Positions 51,133 through 59,310 of a DNA stretch of 64,000 nt are shown piece by piece. The translations under genes were made by a program, and so were the position numbers. Position 1 is the first letter of the stretch; every line of letters begins with the position of its first letter. The stretch lies in NCBI GenBank assembly GCA_015258065.1, contig JABZIZ010000001.1:198913-262912 (forward strand). Direction: 5' to 3'. Origin of the DNA: Lachnospiraceae bacterium. Its GTDB lineage: Bacteria; Bacillota; Clostridia; Lachnospirales; Lachnospiraceae. The notes below the pieces were generated by a model. It ran no database searches. It saw nothing but the letters and a program-made list of their open reading frames with translations, and was not told the origin of the DNA.

Positions 51133-52002
51133 TTAATCCATTTTTGTAAAATGATGACCGCCAAAGCCACTTTCAATCACCCGGTCCCATGCTGCAAAAT
51201 CCGCGTATGCATCCGCTGCGGGTTCCGACTGAAGGAACGTCTCTAACTCCCGCGGGTGATGCACGTCTTTTGCTACCGACTTCGCCGCCTCTCTTAGATC
51301 CCGCAAATCCCGCTTGCTCTCTTTTTTCTTTACCGCCCGCCAATCGCCGAAGAGCATCCCTTCATGCGTCATCGGGTTGATAAAAAGACTTTCCGCCGTC
51401 ATGTTCCCGTGCTCCAGCCCGGAGTACTCGAGGGCGCAGCAGATGTTTTCCATGCGGGAGATAACCCAGGCCAAATGTTCCGATGCAAACGGCGCAAACA
51501 CCTCCGCCGGGTAGAAATACGGCTTCCGTATATAGACGAGGCAAAGCTTCCCCTCATCCAGATAGATTTTGCTCTTCAACTGCGGAAAACAACGGACCAG
51601 CTTGACATCCGCTGCGGGAAAAGCGAGCTTAGAAATCCCGTGCAAAAAGGCATTCGCCCCTTCCTCCCGATCAAATACATAAACCACCGTTTCTAGGCAG
51701 AGGTAGCACACAAACTCGGGATAGGAATAGCGGTCCATGTAGGACAGCGTCAAGGTTTTCCCGTTCTGCATACGATAACTCACACTTCCGTTCGTTTCAA
51801 AGAGCGTATCTCCGCTGTAGTCCTGCTCCTTCGCATCCGCCTTGGCCTTATAGTAGGACAACAGCTTTTTCCGGAATTCTGTATTCCCTTTTAACTCAGC
51901 GTCCGACAGAAAGGCCCTTGCCCCGCAATACGGGCAGCGAAGGCCACCCGCATTGTCCAGCTCCAACTGTGCACCACACTGTTTACAGATATATTGAATC
52001 AT
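51133..52002 (-). CDS. Zinc-ribbon protein with degenerate kinase-like domain
   Basis: A 289-residue protein behind GGGAGG. A zinc ribbon at 6-26 (C6-x2-C9 and C23-x2-C26) is followed by a protein-kinase-like region. The catalytic loop reads HGNMTAESLFI (198-208), where HRD/HGD would be expected, and the metal loop reads FGDWRAV (218-224). The catalytic Asp is Asn but the downstream metal Asp may remain, so it could be an atypical kinase or a pseudokinase. This call rests on motif reading only. It is the first gene of a three-gene operon with vWA and PurA-like proteins. Confidence 0.65.
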   Translation of the reverse strand: MIQYICKQCGAQLELDNAGGLRCPYCGARAFLSDAELKGNTEFRKKLLSYYKAKADAKEQDYSGDTLFETNGSVSYRMQNGKTLTLSYMDRYSYPEFVCYLCLETVVYVFDREEGANAFLHGISKLAFPAADVKLVRCFPQLKSKIYLDEGKLCLVYIRKPYFYPAEVFAPFASEHLAWVISRMENICCALEYSGLEHGNMTAESLFINPMTHEGMLFGDWRAVKKKESKRDLRDLREAAKSVAKDVHHPRELETFLQSEPAADAYADFAAWDRVIESGFGGHHFTKMD

Positions 52003-52101
52003 GGTCCTCCCATAACAAGGTTTGTCGATTTGTTTTTATCAAGCCCTATTGTACCCCATTGCATTTCCAGATGCCACGCCTACCATAATTCTTCAAAGAA
52101 C

Positions 52102-52139
52102 AAAAAGAACGCGGCGAACGTAACAATACATTTGCCGCG
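52102..52139 (-). terminator. Intrinsic terminator after the flavodoxin gene
   Basis: A 9-bp GC-rich stem (52110-52118 with 52131-52139, one wobble pair) is followed on the minus strand by TTCTTTTTGTTC. Confidence 0.75.
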
Positions 52140-52159
52140 GCGTAGTCCATGAAATACAT

Positions 52160-52747
52160 TCAATTCTCTGAGGTACATTCATCAGAAACTTCGTCAAAAG
52201 AATGATACCGCTTATAAGCTCCTCTATTCTTCTGCATACTCGGATACTCGGCCAAAGCAGCCAGGGTTTCTGCATTTGGCTGTCGGCTCATATTCTTTCG
52301 AATCCAGGCTTCCAACACATCAAAGCTATAATCCCCCTTCAACGCAATGCCGTCCCTTAGCACAGCACCCTTACACTCTTTTCGATAGCGCTCCGGCATA
52401 TCCCCGAAACCACCGCCTCCGTGCGTGCAAAAGGGGATTACGGTCTTTCCGCTCAGATTAACTGCACGAAGGAAAGACAATACCGGTGGCGCAAAGGTAT
52501 GAAGCCAGTTCGGCGAACCTACGAAAATCAACTCTGCATCTCCAACAGGCTCTGCTCCTTCTTGAAGCGGCGGACAATATCCTCTCTCAATCTCTCCTCT
52601 TACTTCTTTCACAGCTGTATTGTAAGAATATGAATACGGCTTTTGAGGCTTCAGCTCTCGCAATTCTCCGTCTGTCAGTAAGGCAATATCTTCCGCCAAT
52701 TTTCTTGTGATACCGGAATAGGAATAATACACAACCAGTGTTTTCAA
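52160..52747 (-). CDS. Flavodoxin
   Basis: A 195-residue flavodoxin-fold protein. The best start is a TTG at 52747 ten bases after GGAGG, giving MKTLVVYYSYSGITRKLAEDIA with the FMN phosphate loop YSYSGIT; the upstream alternative at 52771 lies before the ribosome site. The 50s loop GSPNWLHTFAPPV and the 90s loop THGGGGFGDMP are present. It is longer than the minimal flavodoxin and resembles stand-alone Firmicute flavodoxins used in low-potential electron transfer. It has its own terminator. Confidence 0.88.
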   Translation of the reverse strand: MKTLVVYYSYSGITRKLAEDIALLTDGELRELKPQKPYSYSYNTAVKEVRGEIERGYCPPLQEGAEPVGDAELIFVGSPNWLHTFAPPVLSFLRAVNLSGKTVIPFCTHGGGGFGDMPERYRKECKGAVLRDGIALKGDYSFDVLEAWIRKNMSRQPNAETLAALAEYPSMQKNRGAYKRYHSFDEVSDECTSEN

Positions 52748-52931
52748 AAGAGTATCGCCTCCGTTTCCCAAAACAGTCTCGCCATAGGCAACTCAATTCA
52801 TACAGGGGGCAACTTCTTCCCTTCCGACCTAAACTCGACTGATGCCTTCGCTAATCGTAATTATAACATTGATATCGGCTTCCGGTATCTTCTCGTAATC
52901 AAGCTTGCAAAGAAGTATCTTTCGGATTTCA

Positions 52932-53733
52932 TTACGACGTACCGGACTCAGCTGTGCTGTTCTCACTCTGTCGAATATGTTGCCGAATTTCCGCTTCATG
53001 ACGCTTGCAGTAATCATAAGCCGCTTCCATATAGGCGGTAACAGAGTGATTTTCATGAAAATCCATGAGTGTATCCAAAATTAACTTACCTTCGATTTTC
53101 ATGCCTAAGAAATAACTATAGACACAAGCGCCCTCTTCTCTCGGATAATATGGGTTAATTGTGCTCAAACGCTTGTCGCTCATAATGCTCTCTACAACCA
53201 TCTCGCTCAAAATCCACTGCAAGGATGGCGTTTCATACTCATCATAACTGTCCTGAAAATGCCGATTCCACACAAAAAAACCAAAAATAATGAATCACTT
53301 CGTGGAGTGTTATTCCGAGCGCTCCGCGTTCACTATTCATGTAAAACAGGTCGAACTTTTCCTCTCGAAGGAACCGCGGGCAAATCGGATTTAACGTAAT
53401 ATTGGCAAGCAGCTCGTTGAACATTGTTCTGCTATCCAGTTCAAAGGCATCTGAAAGTGCATCCTCAATTTGATTTCGATATTTCTGAAAATGCTCATGA
53501 TACCGGCATTCTTTAGCTTCAATCTCCGGCAGGACTCTATCCCATATTTTTCGCAAGCTGGTTCGAAGATAGTCTTCTTTTTCTCTTTCTTGCAATGCTT
53601 GTATATTCTGATTGATTTCCGGGTAAAAGTAACGCAGGGAATCAGACCAGTAGGAAGCTGTTTCTTCGGTTTGAAATAACAGAATACTCTCAACGGAATA
53701 ATCAAATCCCGCATTTCTGAATGTTACATTCAT
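52932..53733 (-). pseudogene. Putative zinc metallopeptidase (HEXXH), frameshifted
   Basis: Starting at the ATG at 53733 (GGAGG eight bases upstream), the frame reads an alpha-helical N-domain and NPICPRFLREEKFDLFYMNS, then the zincin motif LHEVIHYFWFF. Here it leaves frame at a T7 run (about 53272-53278 on the plus-strand map) and terminates. Removing one T joins it to VWNRHFQDSYDEYETPSLQW then ILSEMVVESIM, which continues to 52932, giving about 266 residues. This matches a family of Clostridial predicted peptidases I recall only as hypothetical. Either a pseudogene, a phase-variable gene or a sequencing error. Confidence 0.75.
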
Positions 53734-53757
53734 TGGCCTTGCCTCCATGTCTTATTT

Positions 53758-54555
53758 CTATTTCCTCATTTTCTTCTTTGCTACAATGTAGAATCTGTGT
53801 ATACTCCCCTCAAGCAGTCCGTCTCTTTCAATGCTTTTCTGTGCCTCAAGCAAATGTTCAAAGCAGCTTTCAACAGAAAAGCCCGGAAACTCCCATTCGA
53901 TAATTCTTGCAAACCAAACAAGAGCTCCGACATCAAAGAAACGAATCGGCCGTCGGACTTCTCCGCTTTCCAGTATCTCAAAACCATGTTCGAGAAGTTC
54001 CACTTTTTTAACCTCCAGATATTGCTTTGGATATGGTACTTCTGTGAGCTGAGGAAGCAGAAGCTCAACCAATTCCCGATCATTTTCGGCGCCTACCTGC
54101 TGTGTTAGGAACAACCCTTCTGATTTTAATACACGCTGCAGTTCTGCAGCGTCATAGTCTCCATGCCGGTTGGTGACAATATCAAAGCTTTGATCAGAAA
54201 ACGGAAGCTTATCTCCTCCGCCCGCCGCTTTGAACTTAATTCCCAACGGAAGCAAAACCTTTTTGCACAGTTCCACATTCGGCGGATAGCCTTCGATCGC
54301 CGCCGTATTTTCATAGGGGTGTCGGAAAGTAAGCAAAAACTCTCCGCCACCGGTTTCCATATCCATCAGTTTCATGCTGTCGTTCCGATATTTCTGAATC
54401 ATCTTTCCAAAATCCCACGGTAAATCATCTTCTTCCGTATACCTGCCATGAATATGAGAAAAATCCCATCCGTGAATACGGGCGATTTCCTCCTCTCTTT
54501 TCCAGCTTTCCTTTCGTTGTTCTACCGTAATATGAACTTCCTTCTCCTCAAGCAT
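53758..54555 (-). CDS. SAM-dependent methyltransferase
   Basis: A 265-residue class I methyltransferase-like protein, using the ATG at 54555 behind AGAAGG; the frame continues upstream to 54657 with another possible ATG at 54606. It has HGWDFSHIHGRY near the N-terminus, the SAM loop MDMETGGGEFLL, an acidic end of strand 2 (AIEGYPPN), and the motif-II region FDIVTNRHGDYD. Substrate unknown; such proteins modify small metabolites or rRNA bases. It lies just upstream (24 bases) of the frameshifted zincin gene. Confidence 0.82.
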   Translation of the reverse strand: MLEEKEVHITVEQRKESWKREEEIARIHGWDFSHIHGRYTEEDDLPWDFGKMIQKYRNDSMKLMDMETGGGEFLLTFRHPYENTAAIEGYPPNVELCKKVLLPLGIKFKAAGGGDKLPFSDQSFDIVTNRHGDYDAAELQRVLKSEGLFLTQQVGAENDRELVELLLPQLTEVPYPKQYLEVKKVELLEHGFEILESGEVRRPIRFFDVGALVWFARIIEWEFPGFSVESCFEHLLEAQKSIERDGLLEGSIHRFYIVAKKKMRK

Positions 54556-54675
54556 TTCTGAAAGCCTTCTCATAATTTTTAGAATGTAACATTTTACGCC
54601 AACCATGCTTTCCTGGGGGACTGTTTTCTTTCTCCGCTTTTTTGACTGAAGTCGCATAAGCGCCCACAGACAACA

Positions 54676-54713
54676 GAAATCCCTTGGCCGGATTACCGCA
54701 GCTAAGGGATTTC
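54676..54713. other. Stable 13-bp hairpin upstream of the methyltransferase
   Basis: GAAATCCCTTGGC (54676-54688) pairs with GCTAAGGGATTTC (54701-54713), with one wobble position and a 12-base loop. No clear T run follows on either strand. It may be an operator, an RNA element or a terminator relic. The rest of 54658-54941 holds nothing I can call. Confidence 0.45.
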
Positions 54714-54941
54714 AATCATGAATTGTGTCAGGGTACGTTACTCTCAATCCATACCCTAAGCATATATGTTATCCTTTCTCGATAGCGTATCCGAGCTTAC
54801 TATTGCCAATATGTTGCCACAGACAGCCACACTCGGTCAACCCCTTCAACAAATTCTATTCCGGAATAACGCAACATAGGCCCGCGGGGACTGCATAAAC
54901 TCACATTGCATGATACACGTTGTAAGAGGTATGATTTATTT

Positions 54942-55349
54942 ATGACAAAGCATTTCACTGATAGGGAGACGGAAAAAGTATATCGACGAATTTTTTCTAA
55001 GAAACTACCACAGGCAATTCAACGCATGGCGTTACGTAAGTTGATGATGGATGCAGCGGAAATTACTGAAACACCGAAGATAAGTGAGATTTTAGCGGAA
55101 GAGTTCATGCTCCCGCTAGGGATTTCCGCTTATAAGCTGGCAAAGGATATTAACGTTCCCGTATCCCGCATTCAGGACATTCTTCATGATCGACGCAGAG
55201 TCTCTGCCGATACATCCATCCGTCTAGGAAAGTATTTTGGTGTATCGTCGCGGTATTTTCTGAATCTCCAAGATGACATCGATGTGCGGAATATTGAACA
55301 TTCTATGAGGGAAGATCTGGAGCAAATCAAAACGATACAGTATGTTTAA
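54942..55349 (+). CDS. HigB-HigA hybrid protein (toxin N-terminus joined to XRE antitoxin)
   Basis: A 135-residue frame from an ATG behind AGAGG. Residues 1-35 (FTDRETEKVYRRIFSKKLP, then QRMALRKLMM) resemble the helical N-terminus of a HigB-type toxin. From about residue 45 it is a HigA antitoxin: EEFMLPLGISAYKLAKDIN, VSRIQDIL, DTSIRLGKYFGVS. The catalytic toxin strands are missing, as expected if a deletion fused the higB start in frame to higA. The HTH is intact, so it may still bind the higBA operator. A simple antitoxin with a long N-terminal extension is the alternative. Confidence 0.7.
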   Translation: MTKHFTDRETEKVYRRIFSKKLPQAIQRMALRKLMMDAAEITETPKISEILAEEFMLPLGISAYKLAKDINVPVSRIQDILHDRRRVSADTSIRLGKYFGVSSRYFLNLQDDIDVRNIEHSMREDLEQIKTIQYV

Positions 55350-55448
55350 AGCGAGCTCCATAGTCCCTGTCAAAATACGGATTCCTATCCGGAGAAAAAT
55401 CTTCTGATTCTTTGACTTATAAGCAAGTTCAAGGGGACACGAGGAGCA

Positions 55449-56003
55449 TCATAGCTTCTTCATCATCCAATACGCGTCCATATAAGATCCGTCCGCAAAC
55501 TTCATGCTATCCGGGAAGGTACCATGCTTCTCGAATCCCAGTTTCTCATACAAATGGATGGCATCTTTGTTCTCTGCCACCACTTCCAGTTCTGCCTGCT
55601 CGTATCCGACCTTTTTGGCAACATCGAGAACAATCTGCAGCATCGCTTTGCCAATCCCGCAGCCACAGTATTCTTTGTATAAAGCAATGGCAACCTCGCA
55701 TCTGTGCTTGTATCTCTTGTACGGCGCAATGCTCATCAGAGAACAGTTCCCGACGTGCTTTCCATCCAAAAACGCAACAAGCATAAGCTCACGATCCGCA
55801 TCTATTTTAGCCCGAATAAGCTGCCTTTCTTTCGTGTCCGTCATGGTGATTTCTTCCGGCTCTCTGATCAGATAAGGCGTCTCGGCGCTCGTTGTCTTTA
55901 AATACCGAATCAGATCCTCTGCGTCTTCCGGCCTTGCATTCCTGAGTACGATGGTCCTACCAAGCTTATCTTTCAGAGATCTTTCTTCAAATACCATTTT
56001 CAT
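55449..56003 (-). CDS. GNAT-family N-acetyltransferase
   Basis: A 184-residue GNAT protein. The acetyl-CoA binding loop is YKEYCGCGIGKAML in the RxxGxG position, followed by the C-terminal strand-helix NKDAIHLYEKLGFEKHGTF. The N-terminal R.ARPEDAEDLIRYLK start is common to RimJ/RimL-like proteins. It probably acetylates an amino group on a small molecule or protein; target unknown. Single gene on the minus strand. Confidence 0.88.
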   Translation of the reverse strand: MKMVFEERSLKDKLGRTIVLRNARPEDAEDLIRYLKTTSAETPYLIREPEEITMTDTKERQLIRAKIDADRELMLVAFLDGKHVGNCSLMSIAPYKRYKHRCEVAIALYKEYCGCGIGKAMLQIVLDVAKKVGYEQAELEVVAENKDAIHLYEKLGFEKHGTFPDSMKFADGSYMDAYWMMKKL

Positions 56004-56094
56004 CTTCCTTCAACGTCATGTACTCTGAGCCCTAGTCAAAAATCACGTTCAGTGTACCAAACTATGAACTGAGAAGCAATGAAGAGCCGGATGT

Positions 56095-56466
56095 TTGCGA
56101 TTACAGCGCAGGAGGGCACAAAGCGGTATAAGTAATATGTTTGAAGCGACAGATGCTTTGGTACTGGCGTCTCCGGTTTATTATGCCTCTGCAATTGCCA
56201 CCCTGGTTGCCTGTCTGGACAGATTGTTCTACAGCACGCATTTTGATAAGACCATGAAGGTGGGCGCCAGTGTGGTTGTGGCAAGAAGGGGCGGTACGAC
56301 TGCTGCCTTCGATGAATTAAATAAGTATTTTACAATCTCAGGAATGCCTGTGGCATCCAGTCAATATTGGAACATTGTGCACGGACTCGAAAAGGGAGAG
56401 GCGAACGAAGACTTGGAACAGACTATTTGTCCTATATTCTCATCTCATCAGAATGGTACAAGCTAG
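56095..56466 (+). pseudogene. NADPH-dependent FMN reductase fragment
   Basis: Residues after about 14 read NMFEATDALVLASPVYYAS, then LVACLDRLFYST, KVGASVVVARRGGTTAAFDEL and NIVHGLEKGEA. This is the central and late part of a flavodoxin-like NAD(P)H-dependent oxidoreductase. The FMN-binding N-terminus and the usual GLQTMR..G end are missing, and the 3' end overlaps the convergent histidine kinase gene by 27 bases. It cannot bind FMN normally, so it is a remnant. Confidence 0.7.
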
Positions 56467-57651
56467 TCCCCCCTGCTCGCCATTTGTAAAGGATAATTTC
56501 CAGCGGTGCCACCCCGCTACCTGTTTCACAATCTTGAGTCCCAGGCCATGCTGCCCGGTGCTGGGCTCCCACTCATAATTCCTGCTGTTCAGTCTGCGCA
56601 GAAATTCTTTTGATACGCCTTTTCCACGATCGCCAAGCTCCAGAAAGACATGGTTTTTCCGATCCTGATACAGCCTCATTTCGATCCTGCATCCACCCGG
56701 ATTATGCCGAATCGCATTATGAAGCAAATTCATGACCGCTCTCTCCACCAGATCTTCGTTGAAGCAAAGTTCCAGATCCTGAAGACCGTCCTCGATATCG
56801 AGCGTAAACTGAAACCTGTCGTCCTCCGTCTGATTCATGATTTCTGTGAGGATCTTTCTGAGGAATCGGCTGATTCTCACTTTCTTTTTTTCAAATTTCC
56901 CTGCTCCATACTCCAGTTTACTGAAAAGATTCAGATTCTCCACGAGTCGGCGAAGCCGGATTCCTTGTACCTCAATGGCTTTCGCCCTTTGCCTGACCTC
57001 TACCTCCCCAGTTGAATCGGCGATCATTTCCGCGTTTCCCAGAACAATGGCAAGCGGTGTGCGAACATCATGTGACACTCCCGCAATCCACTCTGTACGT
57101 TCCTCTTCCTTTTGCTTCGCGCGTCGTTTCTGTATCCATATAGGAACAGCCACCAGCACAATGATATTGGACAGGGTAAGCAATGGAAAGATCTTCATCA
57201 GGTCCTTCATCAAGCTCACATCAAACTCAACGTTGTATTTCCATACCTGATCTTTTTTTCCTCCAATCACAAGCAATCCCCGCCCGACCACATAGGTACG
57301 AACCGGATAGTCCTCAAGATAATATCTGGTAAACCTGGCGACATCCTGTAGTGTATAGGTTTTTCTAAGCTCTTTAGGGAGCGCTTCACTCCACAAAATG
57401 TTTCCATCTTTGTCCAGTAGCATGGCAAACTGCCCGTGCTTCAACAGACTTTCCGCTTCTTTCTTCCCCAGCTCATACGTTCCGTTTTTTACAGACAGAC
57501 TGGTCAGTATCTCCGGCGGATTCTGATAATCGACCGAATTCGATTTCATCACCAAAAGCCCCAGGATCAGTAGATCTGTAAAAAAAAGCAGCATTGTCAC
57601 CAACAAAATTCCCGCAAGCAGCTGTAGCCTCTTTCCCCTTTTTCGCTTCAT
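56440..57651 (-). CDS. Two-component sensor histidine kinase
   Basis: A 403-residue kinase. TM1 is at 13-35, a short extracytoplasmic sensor follows (about 36-155), and TM2 is at 156-175. The DHp helix has GVSHDVRTPLAIVLGNAEM with the phospho-acceptor His, and the ATPase domain has the N-box LLHNAIRHN, LGDRGKGVS and the G-box GQHGLGLKI. Its ATG overlaps the stop of the response regulator gene by four bases. The pair is divergent from an ABC transporter resembling peptide-antibiotic resistance pumps, so it may sense an antimicrobial peptide. Confidence 0.93.
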   Translation of the reverse strand: MKRKRGKRLQLLAGILLVTMLLFFTDLLILGLLVMKSNSVDYQNPPEILTSLSVKNGTYELGKKEAESLLKHGQFAMLLDKDGNILWSEALPKELRKTYTLQDVARFTRYYLEDYPVRTYVVGRGLLVIGGKKDQVWKYNVEFDVSLMKDLMKIFPLLTLSNIIVLVAVPIWIQKRRAKQKEEERTEWIAGVSHDVRTPLAIVLGNAEMIADSTGEVEVRQRAKAIEVQGIRLRRLVENLNLFSKLEYGAGKFEKKKVRISRFLRKILTEIMNQTEDDRFQFTLDIEDGLQDLELCFNEDLVERAVMNLLHNAIRHNPGGCRIEMRLYQDRKNHVFLELGDRGKGVSKEFLRRLNSRNYEWEPSTGQHGLGLKIVKQVAGWHRWKLSFTNGEQGGLACTILMR

Positions 57652-58355
57652 GATTCTTTCTCCAACTTATAACCAAGCCCCCGTACCGTGATCAGGTATT
57701 GGGGTTTGGATGGCTCTTCTTCTACCTTTTCTCTTAAATGGCGCATGTGGACAATCAGTGAGCTCTCCAATCCATAACTGCCATCCGGCCAAAGGGCGTC
57801 ACACAGTGCGTCTGTTGTAACGATTTTTCCACGGTTTCGAAAAAGAATCTGAAAGAGCGCCAGTTCCTTTGCCGTCAGCGCAGTCTCCTTCCCATTCCGC
57901 GTAACCGTTCCGGCATCCATAGAGACAAGCGTTTGCCCGAGACGCACCGACTGCCCCTTCTCCTCCAAATGATAGGTTCGTCTCAGTACCGCACCGATTC
58001 TCAGCAGCAGTTCCTTTGGAAGAAACGGCTTGGTAATATAGTCATCCGCACCGAGCCCCAGCCCTTTCAAACGTGCTGTATCCTCATCTCTCGCCGACAA
58101 AAAAATCACCGGCGCATCATACAGACATCCCGTCTCTTTCATCTGTGCATAGAATTCAAATCCATTCCCGTCCGGCAGCATGACATCTAACAGGATCAGA
58201 TCGTAATGCTGTTTCTGAAGCTTTTCTTTCGCCTCACTGCAGCTGCCTGCAATATCGACCTGCGCATAGTGGTCTCTTTTAAGCAGCTCCGTTACAATGT
58301 CTGTCAGTTCCTTTTCATCATCGATCGTTAATATCCTACATTCGCTCCTATCCAT
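57648..58355 (-). CDS. OmpR-family response regulator
   Basis: A 235-residue regulator from the ATG at 58355, behind GGAGG; the frame extends to 58427 without a ribosome site. The receiver domain has the acidic pair DDE, phospho-acceptor in LILLDVMLPDG, FLSAR with the conserved Ser and TKPF with the Lys. The C-terminal winged helix has LTAKELALFQILFRNRG and LIVHMRHLREKVE, then VRGLGYKLE. It pairs with the histidine kinase gene and probably controls the divergent ABC transporter. Confidence 0.94.
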   Translation of the reverse strand: MDRSECRILTIDDEKELTDIVTELLKRDHYAQVDIAGSCSEAKEKLQKQHYDLILLDVMLPDGNGFEFYAQMKETGCLYDAPVIFLSARDEDTARLKGLGLGADDYITKPFLPKELLLRIGAVLRRTYHLEEKGQSVRLGQTLVSMDAGTVTRNGKETALTAKELALFQILFRNRGKIVTTDALCDALWPDGSYGLESSLIVHMRHLREKVEEEPSKPQYLITVRGLGYKLEKES

Positions 58356-58500
58356 CTGCGGATCCTCCCGAAACATTCTTCCTGATTTAAACGCCTCAAG
58401 TATGCTTACAAACGCTTCTCCCAACACGCTTGTGCACTCATTGAGTGCTTTTACTATACCCTATCCCGGCATTTCTCCCAAGGCCTCCCGGGTTTCTTAA

Positions 58501-58527
58501 TGTAAGCATAAGGTAGGCGCAAGGTTT
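58501..58527. promoter_or_regulatory. Candidate response-regulator binding site upstream of the ABC transporter
   Basis: Two AAGG steps (58510-58513, 58521-58524) 11 bases apart, inside TAAGCATAAGG and GCGCAAGG, form a direct repeat at one-helix-turn spacing. OmpR-family regulators bind such tandem half-sites. The element is 60-85 bases upstream of the transporter start. Confidence 0.35.
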
Positions 58528-58584
58528 TCATAGTCTTCACCGGATATCCTGTCCTTATAAAACAACAAGGGAGGACAAAACACG

Positions 58585-59310
58585 ATGAATTACATCCTGG
58601 AAACGAACCATTTGAGTAAACAAAGCGGTAAAACCTACCGCGTGCACGATCTTTCCATGGCTGTTCCAAAAAAATGCGTCTACGGTTTTCTCGGGCCAAA
58701 CGGCGCAGGAAAAAGTACCACGCTCAAGATGATTCTCGGGCTGGTCCATCCGAGTCAGGGCAGCATCAAACTCTTTGGAAAGGTCATGAATTCCGCAAAC
58801 AGACTGTCCATTCTTCGCCAGACAGGGAGCCTGATTGAAAATCCGGGCGGATACGGACACCTGACCGGTCTTGAGAACATGCAGATCATACAGAAGTTGA
58901 AAGGGGTCAATGAGGCAGAAATCGCCTCCGCTCTGAAAACCGTTCGTCTCTATGACCAACGCGATAAAAAACTCAGCAACTATTCTCTCGGAATGAAGCA
59001 GCGACTCGGTATCGCCATGGCAATCCTGGGAAACCCCAAACTACTGATCCTAGACGAACCGACCAACGGCCTCGACCCTGCCGGGATTCAGGAAATGCGC
59101 CAGCTGATCTGCTCTTTGCCAAAAGAAAGGAACATGACCGTTATTATTTCCAGCCATCTTCTCAGCGAGATTGAACAGATGGCCGATCAGGTTGGCATCA
59201 TCCACCATGGTCATATGCTCTACCAGGGTACTCTTGCTAATCTGGAAACCCAGGGAGACAATCTGGAAGATGTATTCCTTGAAATGACCGGCGGAAAGGA
59301 GTCCTTATGA
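58585..59310 (+). CDS. ABC transporter ATP-binding protein (BcrA/lantibiotic-immunity-like)
   Basis: A 241-residue ATPase with Walker A GPNGAGKSTT, Q-loop IRQTG-like LRQTGSLIENPGGYGHLTG, signature YSLGMKQRLGIAM and Walker B LLILDEPTNGLDP followed by the H-loop SSHLLSEIE. The signature variant with GMKQRLGIA is typical of the bacitracin/lantibiotic resistance group. The stop overlaps the permease ATG by four bases. It lies divergent from a two-component system, an arrangement common for peptide-sensing detoxification modules. Confidence 0.93.
   Translation: MNYILETNHLSKQSGKTYRVHDLSMAVPKKCVYGFLGPNGAGKSTTLKMILGLVHPSQGSIKLFGKVMNSANRLSILRQTGSLIENPGGYGHLTGLENMQIIQKLKGVNEAEIASALKTVRLYDQRDKKLSNYSLGMKQRLGIAMAILGNPKLLILDEPTNGLDPAGIQEMRQLICSLPKERNMTVIISSHLLSEIEQMADQVGIIHHGHMLYQGTLANLETQGDNLEDVFLEMTGGKESL

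Noticed and set aside
52829..53056. Possible small minus-strand gene downstream of the zincin
   Set aside because: The last 45 residues look protein-like, but the frame overlaps the zincin gene, lacks a ribosome site and matches no family I know. A second frameshift of the zincin is possible but unsupported.
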